Shown: positions 1 through 5,996 of the stretch, piece by piece
Layout of the letters: each line of letters starts with the position of its first letter
Numbering within the stretch: position 1 is the stretch's first letter
From: an uncultured bacterium
GTDB taxonomy: Bacteria > Cyanobacteriota > Vampirovibrionia > Gastranaerophilales > Gastranaerophilaceae
NCBI GenBank assembly: GCA_900556295.1
Contig: USOK01000073.1
Location: forward strand, 1-7,756
Length of the DNA: 7,756 bases
Direction of reading: 5' to 3'
Notes under the pieces: generated by a model
Told to the model about the DNA's origin: nothing
The model's input: the letters and a program-made list of their open reading frames with translations, nothing else
Databases searched by the model: none
Program-made: the position numbers and the translations under genes

Positions 1-1
1 A

Positions 2-445
2 GAGCAAAATGGAAGAACTCCAGGGCTCTTAAGAGTCTTTGACAAAGATGGATGTTTAATTGTAAATAGAGAAATTTTAAAAAGTAAAACTTTTGATGGA
101 ACGGATGCTTTAGAAAAAATGACATTACGAGCAGATAACTATGGAAATTTAGAAAAAACATATACGAGTATTGTTCGCGATAGAGCAGGCAATGTTCAAA
201 AAAGAGTTCATTCAAATACTGATTTTGGGAAAGATGTTTCTCCAACTTTAGGAGAAAATGATATTCCAAATGGACTTGGTTGGAAAGAAAGAATGAGCGA
301 AACTGAAGAAAAACTGGCCAAGAGTGATAAAACTCTTTGGAATATGTGTAAACAATGGTTTATAGCTCCACATTATTATGATTGCTACCCACAGTGTTTA
401 AGACCTAGAAAAAATCCAAAACCAATGTTCCAAACCCAAACTTAA
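2..445 (+). CDS. Hypothetical protein, C-terminal part (5' end outside window)
   Basis: The frame is open from the left edge to a TAA at 443-445, giving the last 147 residues; the start lies outside the window. I do not recognise the family. An internal ATG at 119 is possible, but the frame upstream is equally open and codes for ordinary-looking protein, so the longer partial reading is preferred. The visible part has spaced segments of the type D-x-x-G-N followed by alternating polar/hydrophobic residues (around DKDG, DNYGN and DRAGN). These faintly recall YD/RHS-type repeats, but three loose matches are not enough to call that. The tail is rich in Cys, Tyr, Trp and Pro (YYDCYPQCLRPRKNPKP) and ends in a basic, unstructured-looking stretch. 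There is no hydrophobic membrane segment in the visible part. Only 3 nt separate the stop from a REP hairpin. Confidence 0.7.
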   Translation, partial: EQNGRTPGLLRVFDKDGCLIVNREILKSKTFDGTDALEKMTLRADNYGNLEKTYTSIVRDRAGNVQKRVHSNTDFGKDVSPTLGENDIPNGLGWKERMSETEEKLAKSDKTLWNMCKQWFIAPHYYDCYPQCLRPRKNPKPMFQTQT

Positions 446-448
446 CTG

Positions 449-470
449 GTAGGGTGCAATTTTTTGCACC
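449..470 (+). repeat. REP palindrome 1 (GTAG + 7-bp hairpin)
   Basis: GTAG at 449-452 is followed by GGTGCAA (453-459), loop TTTT, and the exact reverse complement TTGCACC (464-470). A GTAG tetranucleotide immediately 5' of a palindrome is the hallmark of REP sequences mobilised by RAYT (TnpA-REP) transposases. It begins 3 nt after a stop codon. There is no T-tract after the hairpin, so it is a poor intrinsic terminator. Confidence 0.75.
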
Positions 471-525
471 GAAAACTGTTATGTAATGTGAATTTACTAA
501 TTAGACAAAATTTTTCAACTCCTCG

Positions 526-738
526 GAAGTTTTTATTCTTTTTCTATCCTTTTTGAAATTCAAATCCTGTCTAAAATTGAGGCGAATTTCTCAAAACAAA
601 CAAGAAAAAAGGATAAATTTAGGGATAAAAGAAGGATAAAAAGAATAAATTTTCTTGAAACGAGGGAAGTGCCTAAATTTCAAACAACACCTAAACTTTC
701 CCCACGTTCCCTCATTCAAATTTATCCGTCAGGTTATA
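526..738 (+). repeat. 213-bp structured repeat element, copy A
   Basis: This copy aligns to 1262-1474 over 213 positions with no gap; I count 41 mismatches by eye, about 81% identity. Blocks identical in both copies include GAAGTTTTTA, AAAAAGGATA, GAAGTGCCTA, AACACCTAAA and the final 23 nt ending GTCAGGTTATA. It contains three spaced GGATAAA-like motifs (611, 623, 634). The T-rich left arm (533-552) can pair with 631-648, and GAGGGAA (662-668) pairs with TTCCCTC (707-713). Neither strand carries a shared open frame. It could be a non-autonomous mobile element or a structured RNA; its function is unknown. Strand is arbitrary. Confidence 0.8.
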
Positions 739-746
739 CTGTTTTT

Positions 747-767
747 GTTGGGTTTCACCCAACCTAC
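747..767 (-). repeat. REP palindrome 2 (inverted)
   Basis: On the minus strand it reads GTAG, then GTTGGGT, loop GAA, then ACCCAAC: a canonical GTAG-REP with a perfect 7-bp stem. It starts 8 nt after the end of repeat copy A. It is inverted relative to the REPs at 449 and 1211, and its stem is nearly the same as that of the one at 1211 (GTTGGG core). Confidence 0.75.
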
Positions 768-866
768 GCACTCGCAAACACCTTGCCAGACAAGTTTCTA
801 ACCAAATTTGGAAGATTCTTTTTGCTGCTTGATTTGTAACAATTTCTTAATAATCAAGAGAAATAT

Positions 867-1259
867 CTACCAGCTAAAAACCAATTTTTTTATTCTTTCA
901 AATAAGCTTGGTTTTTTCGGTGGAGCAGGATAATACATCATTTGAGTCATAAAATCAAAAGATGTTGCTTTTTTATCATTCTTTATAAACATATCTAATT
1001 TATTATCGGTCTTTTTATCTAAAGTTGTAAAGCCTTGTTTTCTATAAAAAATATGTGGGACTTGATGTTTATCAATTGAACTATCTGCTCTCAAAACAAG
1101 ATAACCATTACACCCTTTCTTCTTGCTATAATTCTTTGCAAACTCAATCATAGAAGTACCGAGACCTTTATGTCTTTCGTTCGAACTAATAAAATCTATT
1201 GCCAAAGCAAGTAGGTTGGGCATACTTGCCCAACAAATTATTTTAACTTCCCAACACAT
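867..1259 (-). pseudogene. GNAT acetyltransferase, N-terminally truncated remnant
   Basis: The frame encodes 130 residues. From about residue 18 it looks like the second half of a GNAT-fold N-acetyltransferase: a beta strand (LALAIDF), then the acetyl-CoA pyrophosphate-binding motif R29-H-K-G32-L-G34 (R/Q-x-x-G-x-G/A) with its helix, then the next strand (YLVLRAD) and the IFYRKQGF segment typical of the fold's C-terminal half. The N-terminal strands and helices expected before this are absent. Codons 9-17 are supplied by the REP at 1211-1234, so the first ~17 residues are not native, and no Shine-Dalgarno site precedes the ATG at 1259. The substrate cannot be told. I infer a dead gene whose 5' part was lost at the REP; a shortened expressed protein is the less likely alternative. 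Confidence 0.7.
1211..1234 (+). repeat. REP palindrome 3, inside the GNAT reading frame
   Basis: GTAG (1211-1214) is followed by GTTGGGCA, loop TACT, and the perfect reverse complement TGCCCAAC (1227-1234), an 8-bp stem. It marks the point where recognisable GNAT sequence stops. With the inverted copy at 747-767 it brackets the remnant, GTAG ends facing inward. It lies 27 nt before repeat copy B. Confidence 0.8.
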
Positions 1260-1261
1260 TA

Positions 1262-1474
1262 GAAGTTTTTATCCTTTTTCTATCCTTCCATAATTCCAAC
1301 CCCAGTCCGAGTTTGAGGCAAATTTTCACAAACCAACTGGAAAAAAGGATAATTTTAAGGATAAATGAAGGATAAAAAGGATAATTTTTCTTAAAGTAAG
1401 GGAAGTGCCTAAAATCTAAACAACACCTAAATTATCCCTACATTTCCTTTTTCAAATTTATCCGTCAGGTTATA
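1262..1474 (+). repeat. 213-bp structured repeat element, copy B
   Basis: This is the gapless partner of 526-738 in the same orientation. Its left arm carries ATCCT where copy A has ATTCT, and the opposing arm carries AAGGATA where A has AAGAATA, so pairing is kept. A second kept pair is 1398/1449 (A-T) against 662/713 (G-C) in copy A. The last bases overlap the stop codon of the autotransporter pseudogene, whose final codons and TGA therefore come from the element. Weak similarity continues just beyond both ends (CAAC-N-C upstream, GTTTTTG downstream), so the true boundaries may be slightly wider. Confidence 0.8.
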
Positions 1475-1902
1475 TTTATCGTTTTTGGAGTTGATGTTGT
1501 TATGTTAAAGTTTGCTCTTTGTGCTAATTGTTGAGGGGTTAAAATATTTAATCTGCTGTTTAAAGAAGCTGTATTATTAGATGTTTGAATTACATTTTTA
1601 GGTAAATTATTAACTTTTTGAATAGGAATAATTGGAGATTGTACTGCTATACTTTGCGGAGATTTTTCAAGACTTTGTGTAGGCGCTGCATGGACTTTTA
1701 AAACGTGTTTTGTGTTATTTTGAACTCTCTCTATTGGTTTGTTATCTTTCCCTACTGCCCATTTAAAGCCAAATGTCAATGCAATACCGTTTCTGCCGCC
1801 GTTTCGCAACATTGCCTGTACAAATCCTGTACATTTATCGTGCCAAATTTTTTGTAAACCTATACCATATTCAACATAAGATCTAATACTCATTTCCGGC
1901 AA
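1465..1902 (-). pseudogene. Autotransporter fragment 3: barrel C-terminus with long tail
   Basis: The frame can be read from about 2094 through the TGA at 1945-1947, then through VRLPEMSIRSYVEYGIGL to the final barrel strand NGIALTFGFKWAVG, ending near residue 51 counted from the TTG at 1902. These are the last barrel strands of an autotransporter translocator (Y-V-E-Y-G near-terminal strand, final strand ending in aromatic residues). Oddly, the protein goes on for about 94 more residues (KDNKPIERVQNNTKH...), rich in Asn, Gln, Pro, Ser and Thr, where barrels normally stop. The last codons and TGA lie inside repeat copy B. Confidence 0.75.
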
Positions 1903-2051
1903 TCTAACATTATTTGCTGTAAAATTTGTTTCGTTTAAAATATTTCACACCATACCGACACTTGCGTAAGGTTGCCAGCCTTTGCCAACATTACCCATAA
2001 ATTTGATGCTCGGATGTAATTGTATAGAATGCAATGGGTCAGAAGATATTT

Positions 2052-2561
2052 TTACACCGGCAGCGTTTGTGTAGCTATAAGTGTTCCGAGCGTATTATCT
2101 AATGTTCCTGATACTTTAATAATTGATTGAGAAATATTTCCGGAATTGTTTGATGTTTCGGAAATTTCCAAATTCCCAACATCATTAATTGTTCCTGAAT
2201 TTGTCAAATTTTTTATTTCTGAAATCAATCCGTCATTTGTAATTGTTCCAGAATTATTAGAACTTGTTAATATTTTCAAATTGTTTACAGTCAAATTTCC
2301 GTCATTTGTTAATTCGTTTTGAATTAACTCTGACACAGATAATTTCCCGCTTGTATCAATATTTGTTTTACCTGTACCTGTAATTTTTAATGCAGATGTT
2401 GAATTTTTAATACTTAAATCACCTTGATTTAAAACATCTCCTTGCAAATTTGCATTATCCAATGTAATTTTTGCATCATTACTTGTTGCATTAATAATTG
2501 AACCGTCAGATGTAATTTTTACATCTTTTATCGTTAACGAATTTGCTCCTGATATTGTCAA
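2052..2561 (-). pseudogene. Autotransporter fragment 2: repetitive passenger
   Basis: The TTG at 2561 is only a formal start: the frame is open further upstream to about 2610 (VKENLGILADNL...), continuing the passenger of fragment 1 in a shifted frame. The sequence is built of short imperfect units such as L-T-N-D-G-N-L, N-N-S-G-T-I-T-N-D-G, N-S-G-T-I-N-D-V-G-N-L and N-N-S-G-N-I, typical of beta-helical passengers of adhesins. It ends ...LDNTLGTLIATQTLPV at TAA 2052-2054, the last residues being an out-of-frame reading of barrel DNA. Confidence 0.75.
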
Positions 2562-2590
2562 ATTATCCGCTAAAATCCCTAAGTTTTCTT

Positions 2591-3397
2591 TTACTGTATA
2601 TTTAAAATTCCACCAAAAACATTTACATTAGCAGTAATTTGGTTTCCTTTTACATCTCCGCCCAAATTCAATTCACCAACAGGATTAGTTGTTCTCCTAT
2701 TGTATATCAAACCGCCGGAAACATTCCCTGCTGATGTTATTTGGTTATCAATTAAATCTGTTATAGTCCCTCTGGATTTTGCTGTTTGAATATTAATAGC
2801 TCCACCATTAATGCTGTTGTTTTGAATATTTACTCTGCTTGAAGAAACACTAACATTATTCAAAGTTGCATCACAATCTTTCAAAAACAAAACAGGGCCA
2901 TTTTGAACAGCAGATGTCGTTCTACCACTAATATCAACTTTTTCCAATAATATAGTTGTATTTGCATTATCTACATTTATACTAGAATTTTTTCTGGTAT
3001 ATTTCATGTTTTTGAGAGTTAAATTTGAACCATTTGAAAAAATAAACCTTGAATCTTTTTTGTTTATTAAACTATTTTTATTCCCATCAATTTCAATTGT
3101 CTTAGCACCAACATTAATACGATCCAAACTCGAAATATCTATATCTTTTTCAAACTTTATTTTAGCAGTATTGGATGCTTTTTCAATTGCAGATTTCAAT
3201 TCTGAACCAGTGGAAACAAGAATAGGCAAATCTTCAGCTATAGCAGAATTATTCCCACTTAGCATAAGTGATAATATGGCGGAGTATAGTAAAATTTTTT
3301 TCTTCTTATGTTTGCTTGCTATCTTGCCCATTCCAATGACATTATAGTATAAATAATTTGTAAAAACAAATACGCCAAGTTTCTGCAGTTTATTCAT
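2591..3397 (-). pseudogene. Autotransporter fragment 1: signal peptide and beta-helix passenger
   Basis: This part is 268 residues long. The N-terminus is long (MNKLQKLGVFVF...) and has a second Met at residue 23; then a basic patch KHKKKK, a hydrophobic core (ILLYSAILSLML) and a likely signal-peptidase cut after SAIA-ED, near residue 55. The long pre-region resembles the extended signal peptides of large autotransporters. Residues about 60-268 show regular short strands rich in N, S, T, I and V (for example ITDLIDNQITSAGNVSGGL), the pattern of a parallel beta-helix. Neither ATG has a good ribosome site. A TTGTTT-17 nt-TATAAT box lies between the two Mets and might instead drive a shorter product. 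It begins 33 nt after the methyltransferase gene ends. Confidence 0.75.
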
Positions 3398-3430
3398 TAT
3401 AAATTTTGTAACTATTAAATGTTATTGCTT

Positions 3431-4168
3431 TTAGAGTTTTTTATAAACATTTTTGAAAATGTTTTCAAAATTGTATTTTTTTATCAATTCATCAATATTC
3501 ATGTACTGTTTGTCGTAGTCGCCAATTATGAATAAACTTCCTTTTTTTAGAAAATCAGAAGCAAGTTTTACGAAAAACTCCATCTTATCATTTAAAAAAT
3601 AACCTAAAATATTTCGGCACATTAAAATTGTGTTTGAATTATCTTTAATCTTTGTAATCTCTTTAAACATATCTCCTTTATTAAATTGCACATTTTGTGT
3701 TAATTTCTTACTTGCCTTTAATGTTGTAAAGCCTTGAGTGTTGGTATCGTTTTTTATTTTAATTTTTTTGTTTGTCTTTTCAAAAAAATCATCAACGTTG
3801 TTTGCTCTCAATGTCGCTTCGCAAATATCCATGTCATCTGCCTGTATATATCCGCTTTTCGCAACAGTCAATATTTCATCATCAATGTCATAGGCTTTTA
3901 TCGGGAAAAATTTGTTTATATTATTTTTTGCTGTCGTAAATAATGAAATTATCTTAGAATACGCTTCAGATCCATCGGAAGCTGCAAACATTACAATGTT
4001 CACTTTGTCTTTATTTTTAAAGTGGTCAATCTCATATTTGGCTAATTTGTCCCATTCCAAATCATCTCTAAAAAGTCTTGTATAACAGCCCAAAGTATTA
4101 CCCGATGAATCTTTAAAACGTCTGCCGTTTGATTGAAATGAGATGCTGTTGTTAATTCGCATTTGCAT
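3431..4168 (-). CDS. CheR-like SAM-dependent methyltransferase
   Basis: This is 245 residues and complete. The class I methyltransferase core matches the CheR family. Motif I is FAASDGSEAYS (61-71), corresponding to the GCSTGEEPYS of CheR. The acidic SAM-ribose loop is AYDIDDEIL (92-100), matching ATDID in CheR. Next comes FNKGDMF (162-168), then the CRN-Y-F signature MCRNILGYF (183-191). The CheR N-terminal helical domain is replaced by a short distinct segment (1-50). No chemotaxis receptor, CheB or flagellar gene is nearby, so glutamate methylation of receptors should not be assumed; substrate unknown. It starts 32 nt after the aminotransferase stop, probably in the same transcript. No clear Shine-Dalgarno site precedes ATG 4168; ATG 4162 (third codon) is equally possible. 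Confidence 0.8.
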   Translation of the reverse strand: MQMRINNSISFQSNGRRFKDSSGNTLGCYTRLFRDDLEWDKLAKYEIDHFKNKDKVNIVMFAASDGSEAYSKIISLFTTAKNNINKFFPIKAYDIDDEILTVAKSGYIQADDMDICEATLRANNVDDFFEKTNKKIKIKNDTNTQGFTTLKASKKLTQNVQFNKGDMFKEITKIKDNSNTILMCRNILGYFLNDKMEFFVKLASDFLKKGSLFIIGDYDKQYMNIDELIKKYNFENIFKNVYKKL

Positions 4169-4200
4169 ATTAATTCAAAAACTTGTGAATAAATTTTTTG

Positions 4201-5406
4201 CTACTTGAATGTATTAGTCGTGTTTGCTAATGCTGTGTTTTTTTGTTTCCTTAATTTTTTGACAAAATTTTCAAGGCGATTAATTGCTTCTTTGAGATTT
4301 TCCATTGAATATGCATAAGATATTCTCAAAAAGCCTTCTCCGCTTTGCCCGAATGCAGTTCCGGGAACTGCAGCCACTTTTTCTTCTCGTAAAAATCTGG
4401 TTGCAAATTCTTCACTCGTCATGCCAAATTCTTTTATACAAGGAAATACATAAAAAGCTCCATACGGTTCGAAACATTCAAGCCCAATATCTTTAAACCG
4501 TTTCATTAAATAACGTCGTCTTTGGTTGTACGCTTGTCGCATTTCTTTAACATCGTTATCACCGTTTTTGAGAGCTTCTATAGCTGCATATTGGCTTGTC
4601 GTTGGTGCACACATAATAGCAAATTGGTGAATTTTTGTCATTTGTTTGATTATAGGTTCAGGTCCGCAAGCATAACCTAAACGCCATCCTGTCATTGCAT
4701 AAGCTTTTGAAAAACCGTTTATCAATAATGTTCTTTCCTGCATTCCATCAATACTTGCAATAGATGCGTGCTCGCCGTTATAAGTAAGTTCGCTATAGAT
4801 TTCATCTGACATTACAAAAATATTTTTTTCAATAATAACTTTTGCAATTTTTTCTAAATCAGATTTTTCCATAATTGCACCAGTCGGGTTGTTCGGATAA
4901 GGTAAAATCAAAACTTTAGTTTTGTCTGTAATAGCTTGTTCAAGTTCTTCTGCGGTAAGGCGGAAATCATTTTCGGCTTTAAGGTTAATTATGACCGGTT
5001 TAGCCCCGGCAAGTATAGCGCACGGCTCATACGAAACATAAGAAGGTTGAGGAATAATAACTTCATCCCCTGTATTAATCATTGCTCTTAGCCCAATATC
5101 TATAGCTTCTGAACCACCAACGGTTACGATAACTTCTTTCATTGGATCATAATTTATTTTTTGAGTTCTTGAAATGTAGTTTGTGATTTCTTTGCGTAAA
5201 TCTTTCAAGCCTGCGTTGGAAGTGTAAAAAGTTTTACCCTTTTCAAGAGCAAAAATACCTTCATCTCTTATATGCCAAGGTGTTTCAAAATCAGGCTCGC
5301 CAACACCAAGCGAAATTGCATCTTTCATCTCGCTGACTATGTCAAAAAATTTTCTTATTCCGGATGGCTTAATATTTTGAACTTTTTCGCAAATAGGGTA
5401 TTTCAT
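4201..5406 (-). CDS. PLP-dependent class I/II aminotransferase (AspC/AlaT-like)
   Basis: This is 401 residues, normal for fold-type I aminotransferases. Visible signatures: GEPDFETP near the N-terminus (36-43); PLP-pocket segment GGSEAID (97-103); PNNPTGA with the conserved Asn173; SDEIY with Asp201 contacting the pyridine nitrogen and Tyr204; the Schiff-base Lys234 in NGFSKAYAMTGWRLGY; and Arg361 (FLRISYA), which binds the substrate carboxylate. It should move an amino group between an amino acid and a 2-oxo acid in the cytoplasm. It overlaps the upstream Lrp-type regulator by ATGA, so translation is probably coupled. This pairing is the arrangement of Bacillus alaR-alaT, making alanine/glutamate transamination a reasonable inference, but aspartate, aromatic or acetyl-diaminopimelate specificity cannot be excluded. 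The C-terminal ~15 residues are a Lys/Asn/Thr-rich extension. Confidence 0.93.
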   Translation of the reverse strand: MKYPICEKVQNIKPSGIRKFFDIVSEMKDAISLGVGEPDFETPWHIRDEGIFALEKGKTFYTSNAGLKDLRKEITNYISRTQKINYDPMKEVIVTVGGSEAIDIGLRAMINTGDEVIIPQPSYVSYEPCAILAGAKPVIINLKAENDFRLTAEELEQAITDKTKVLILPYPNNPTGAIMEKSDLEKIAKVIIEKNIFVMSDEIYSELTYNGEHASIASIDGMQERTLLINGFSKAYAMTGWRLGYACGPEPIIKQMTKIHQFAIMCAPTTSQYAAIEALKNGDNDVKEMRQAYNQRRRYLMKRFKDIGLECFEPYGAFYVFPCIKEFGMTSEEFATRFLREEKVAAVPGTAFGQSGEGFLRISYAYSMENLKEAINRLENFVKKLRKQKNTALANTTNTFK

Positions 5407-5888
5407 GGTGTAATAATTTCTCTTTCTTGCTCTTCTGAAACTTTGTTAACAATTGTGCCGTGGTCTTTGTATTTTTTTAAAATAAAATGTGTTGCTGTGC
5501 TCAAAACTCTATCCAGAGTTGAAAGCTTGTCTGTTACAAAGTTTGAAATTTCTTTTAATGTTTTTTCTTCAAGAGTTACCAGTAGATCGTACCCGCCTGA
5601 AATTAAATAAACAGATTTTACTTCCGGATATTTGTAAATCCTTTCTGCAATTTTGTCAAATCCTTGTCCTCGTTGTGGAGTGACTTTTACTTCGATTAGG
5701 GCTGTAACTTTTTCTATATTGGTTTTTTCCCAATTTATAAGTGTGTGGTAACCGCAAATAATACCTTCCTTTTCAAGTTCGGCAATTTTATTAATAACAT
5801 CGATTTCTTCTTCTCCAAGCATTGCCGAAAGTTCAGTCAAATTGATACGACTGTTTTTTTCTATAATAGATAGCAATTCTTCTTTCAC
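5403..5888 (-). CDS. Lrp/AsnC-family transcriptional regulator
   Basis: The chosen start is GTG 5886-5888, giving 161 residues. AAGGAGA sits 5 nt upstream, the length fits the family, and a longer frame to ATG 5975 would run back through the promoter and into the terminator. Residues 1-50 form the winged helix-turn-helix (INLTELSAMLGEEEIDVINKIAELEKEGII, read in two parts). Residues about 60-135 form the RAM ligand-binding domain (TALIEVKVTP, then KSVYLISGGYDLLV with the conserved G-x-x-D at 98-101). A charged tail follows. Such proteins form dimers to octamers and sense amino acids. Its stop overlaps the aminotransferase ATG, so it most likely controls that gene and itself in response to the enzyme's substrate or product. 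Confidence 0.93.
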   Translation of the reverse strand: MKEELLSIIEKNSRINLTELSAMLGEEEIDVINKIAELEKEGIICGYHTLINWEKTNIEKVTALIEVKVTPQRGQGFDKIAERIYKYPEVKSVYLISGGYDLLVTLEEKTLKEISNFVTDKLSTLDRVLSTATHFILKKYKDHGTIVNKVSEEQEREIITP

Positions 5889-5893
5889 AGAAC

Positions 5894-5900
5894 TCTCCTT
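5894..5900 (-). promoter_or_regulatory. Ribosome binding site deciding the GTG start of the Lrp-type gene
   Basis: On the minus strand AAGGAGA lies 5 nt before GTG 5888. It is one of the clearest Shine-Dalgarno sequences in the window and settles the short start over the in-frame ATGs further upstream. Confidence 0.8.
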
Positions 5901-5907
5901 TTTTATG

Positions 5908-5936
5908 ATTATATGACAATTGGTGCAAAATTGCAT
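5908..5936 (-). promoter_or_regulatory. Probable promoter and operator of the regulator-aminotransferase cluster
   Basis: A perfect TATAAT lies at 5908-5913 (minus), 20 nt before the GTG, giving a leader of roughly a dozen nt. The -35 position has no good TTGACA match. Instead it is covered by a 12-bp dyad TGCAA-AA-TTGCA (5924-5935). A weak -35 overlapped by a palindrome fits an autoregulated Lrp-type promoter; the operator role is an inference. Confidence 0.45.
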
Positions 5937-5948
5937 TATTGTAAACAA

Positions 5949-5978
5949 AAAATGCGGATTTTGTAAAATCCGCATTTT
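5949..5978 (-). terminator. Rho-independent terminator after ctpA
   Basis: A 14-bp perfect stem (AAAATGCGGATTTT / AAAATCCGCATTTT) closes on a 2-nt spacer (a few A-T pairs presumably open to form the loop). On the minus strand it is followed by six T (complement of 5947-5952). It begins 19 nt after the ctpA stop and insulates the Lrp-type operon. The A-rich flank on the other strand could make it partly bidirectional. Confidence 0.88.
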
Positions 5979-5996
5979 CTATACTTATTATATTGG

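Larger units (their letters stand above)
446..866. other. Gene-free gap of repeats between convergent genes
   Basis: This stretch lies between the end of the plus-strand gene and the end of the minus-strand GNAT remnant. It holds a REP hairpin (449-470), the first 213-bp element (526-738) and a second, inverted REP (747-767). The remaining 768-866 shows no convincing gene; the only thing seen there is a 10-bp perfect palindrome CCAAATTTGG at 802-811. No rho-independent terminator with a T-run is visible after the plus-strand gene; the REP hairpin may serve as one. Confidence 0.7.
1465..3397 (-). pseudogene. Broken autotransporter adhesin (whole locus)
   Basis: Three consecutive minus-strand frames together form one decayed type V secretion protein: signal peptide, beta-helix passenger, then the C-terminal end of a translocator barrel. 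Three lesions separate them. (1) A frameshift near 2592-2625: the first frame ends ...GGILNIQ-stop, while the next frame continues without a break as YTVKENLGILADNL. (2) A junction at about 2094-2105 where passenger runs out of frame into barrel sequence (YARNTYSYTNAAGVKI). (3) An in-frame TGA at 1945-1947 in ASVGMV-stop-N, where barrels of this kind carry Trp (one-base change from TGG). Only about the last quarter of a barrel remains, so even if translated it could not form a pore. The coding frame is otherwise clean, which suggests recent inactivation. An intact version would have displayed an adhesin on the outer membrane. Confidence 0.8.

Noticed and set aside
449..470. Intrinsic terminator after the first gene
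   Set aside because: The hairpin is perfect but lacks a T-run on either strand and is preceded by GTAG, which fits a REP better; it may still act as a transcription stop.
603..656. Iterons of a replication origin (GGATAAA repeats)
   Set aside because: Only three unevenly spaced motifs per copy, which are explained by the pairing arms of the repeat element; no replication gene is nearby.
526..1474. Integron gene cassette with attC sites around the GNAT gene
   Set aside because: No convincing GTTRRRY/RYYYAAC core pairs at the element ends (GTTATAC and GTTATAT fail), no integrase is present, and both copies lack the usual attC L/R box layout.
1945..1947. TGA recoded as tryptophan or selenocysteine
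   Set aside because: Trp is encoded by TGG throughout the other genes, TGA ends real genes here (for example the Lrp-type gene), and the same locus carries two other lesions, so a nonsense mutation is simpler.
3006..3347. 113-residue plus-strand reading frame
   Set aside because: Antisense shadow of the autotransporter signal-peptide region; its hydrophobic look comes from the opposite strand.
5889..5975. Longer N-terminus for the Lrp-type regulator from ATG 5975
   Set aside because: It would run through the ctpA terminator and the TATAAT box and adds non-family sequence; the GTG at 5888 has a strong ribosome site.
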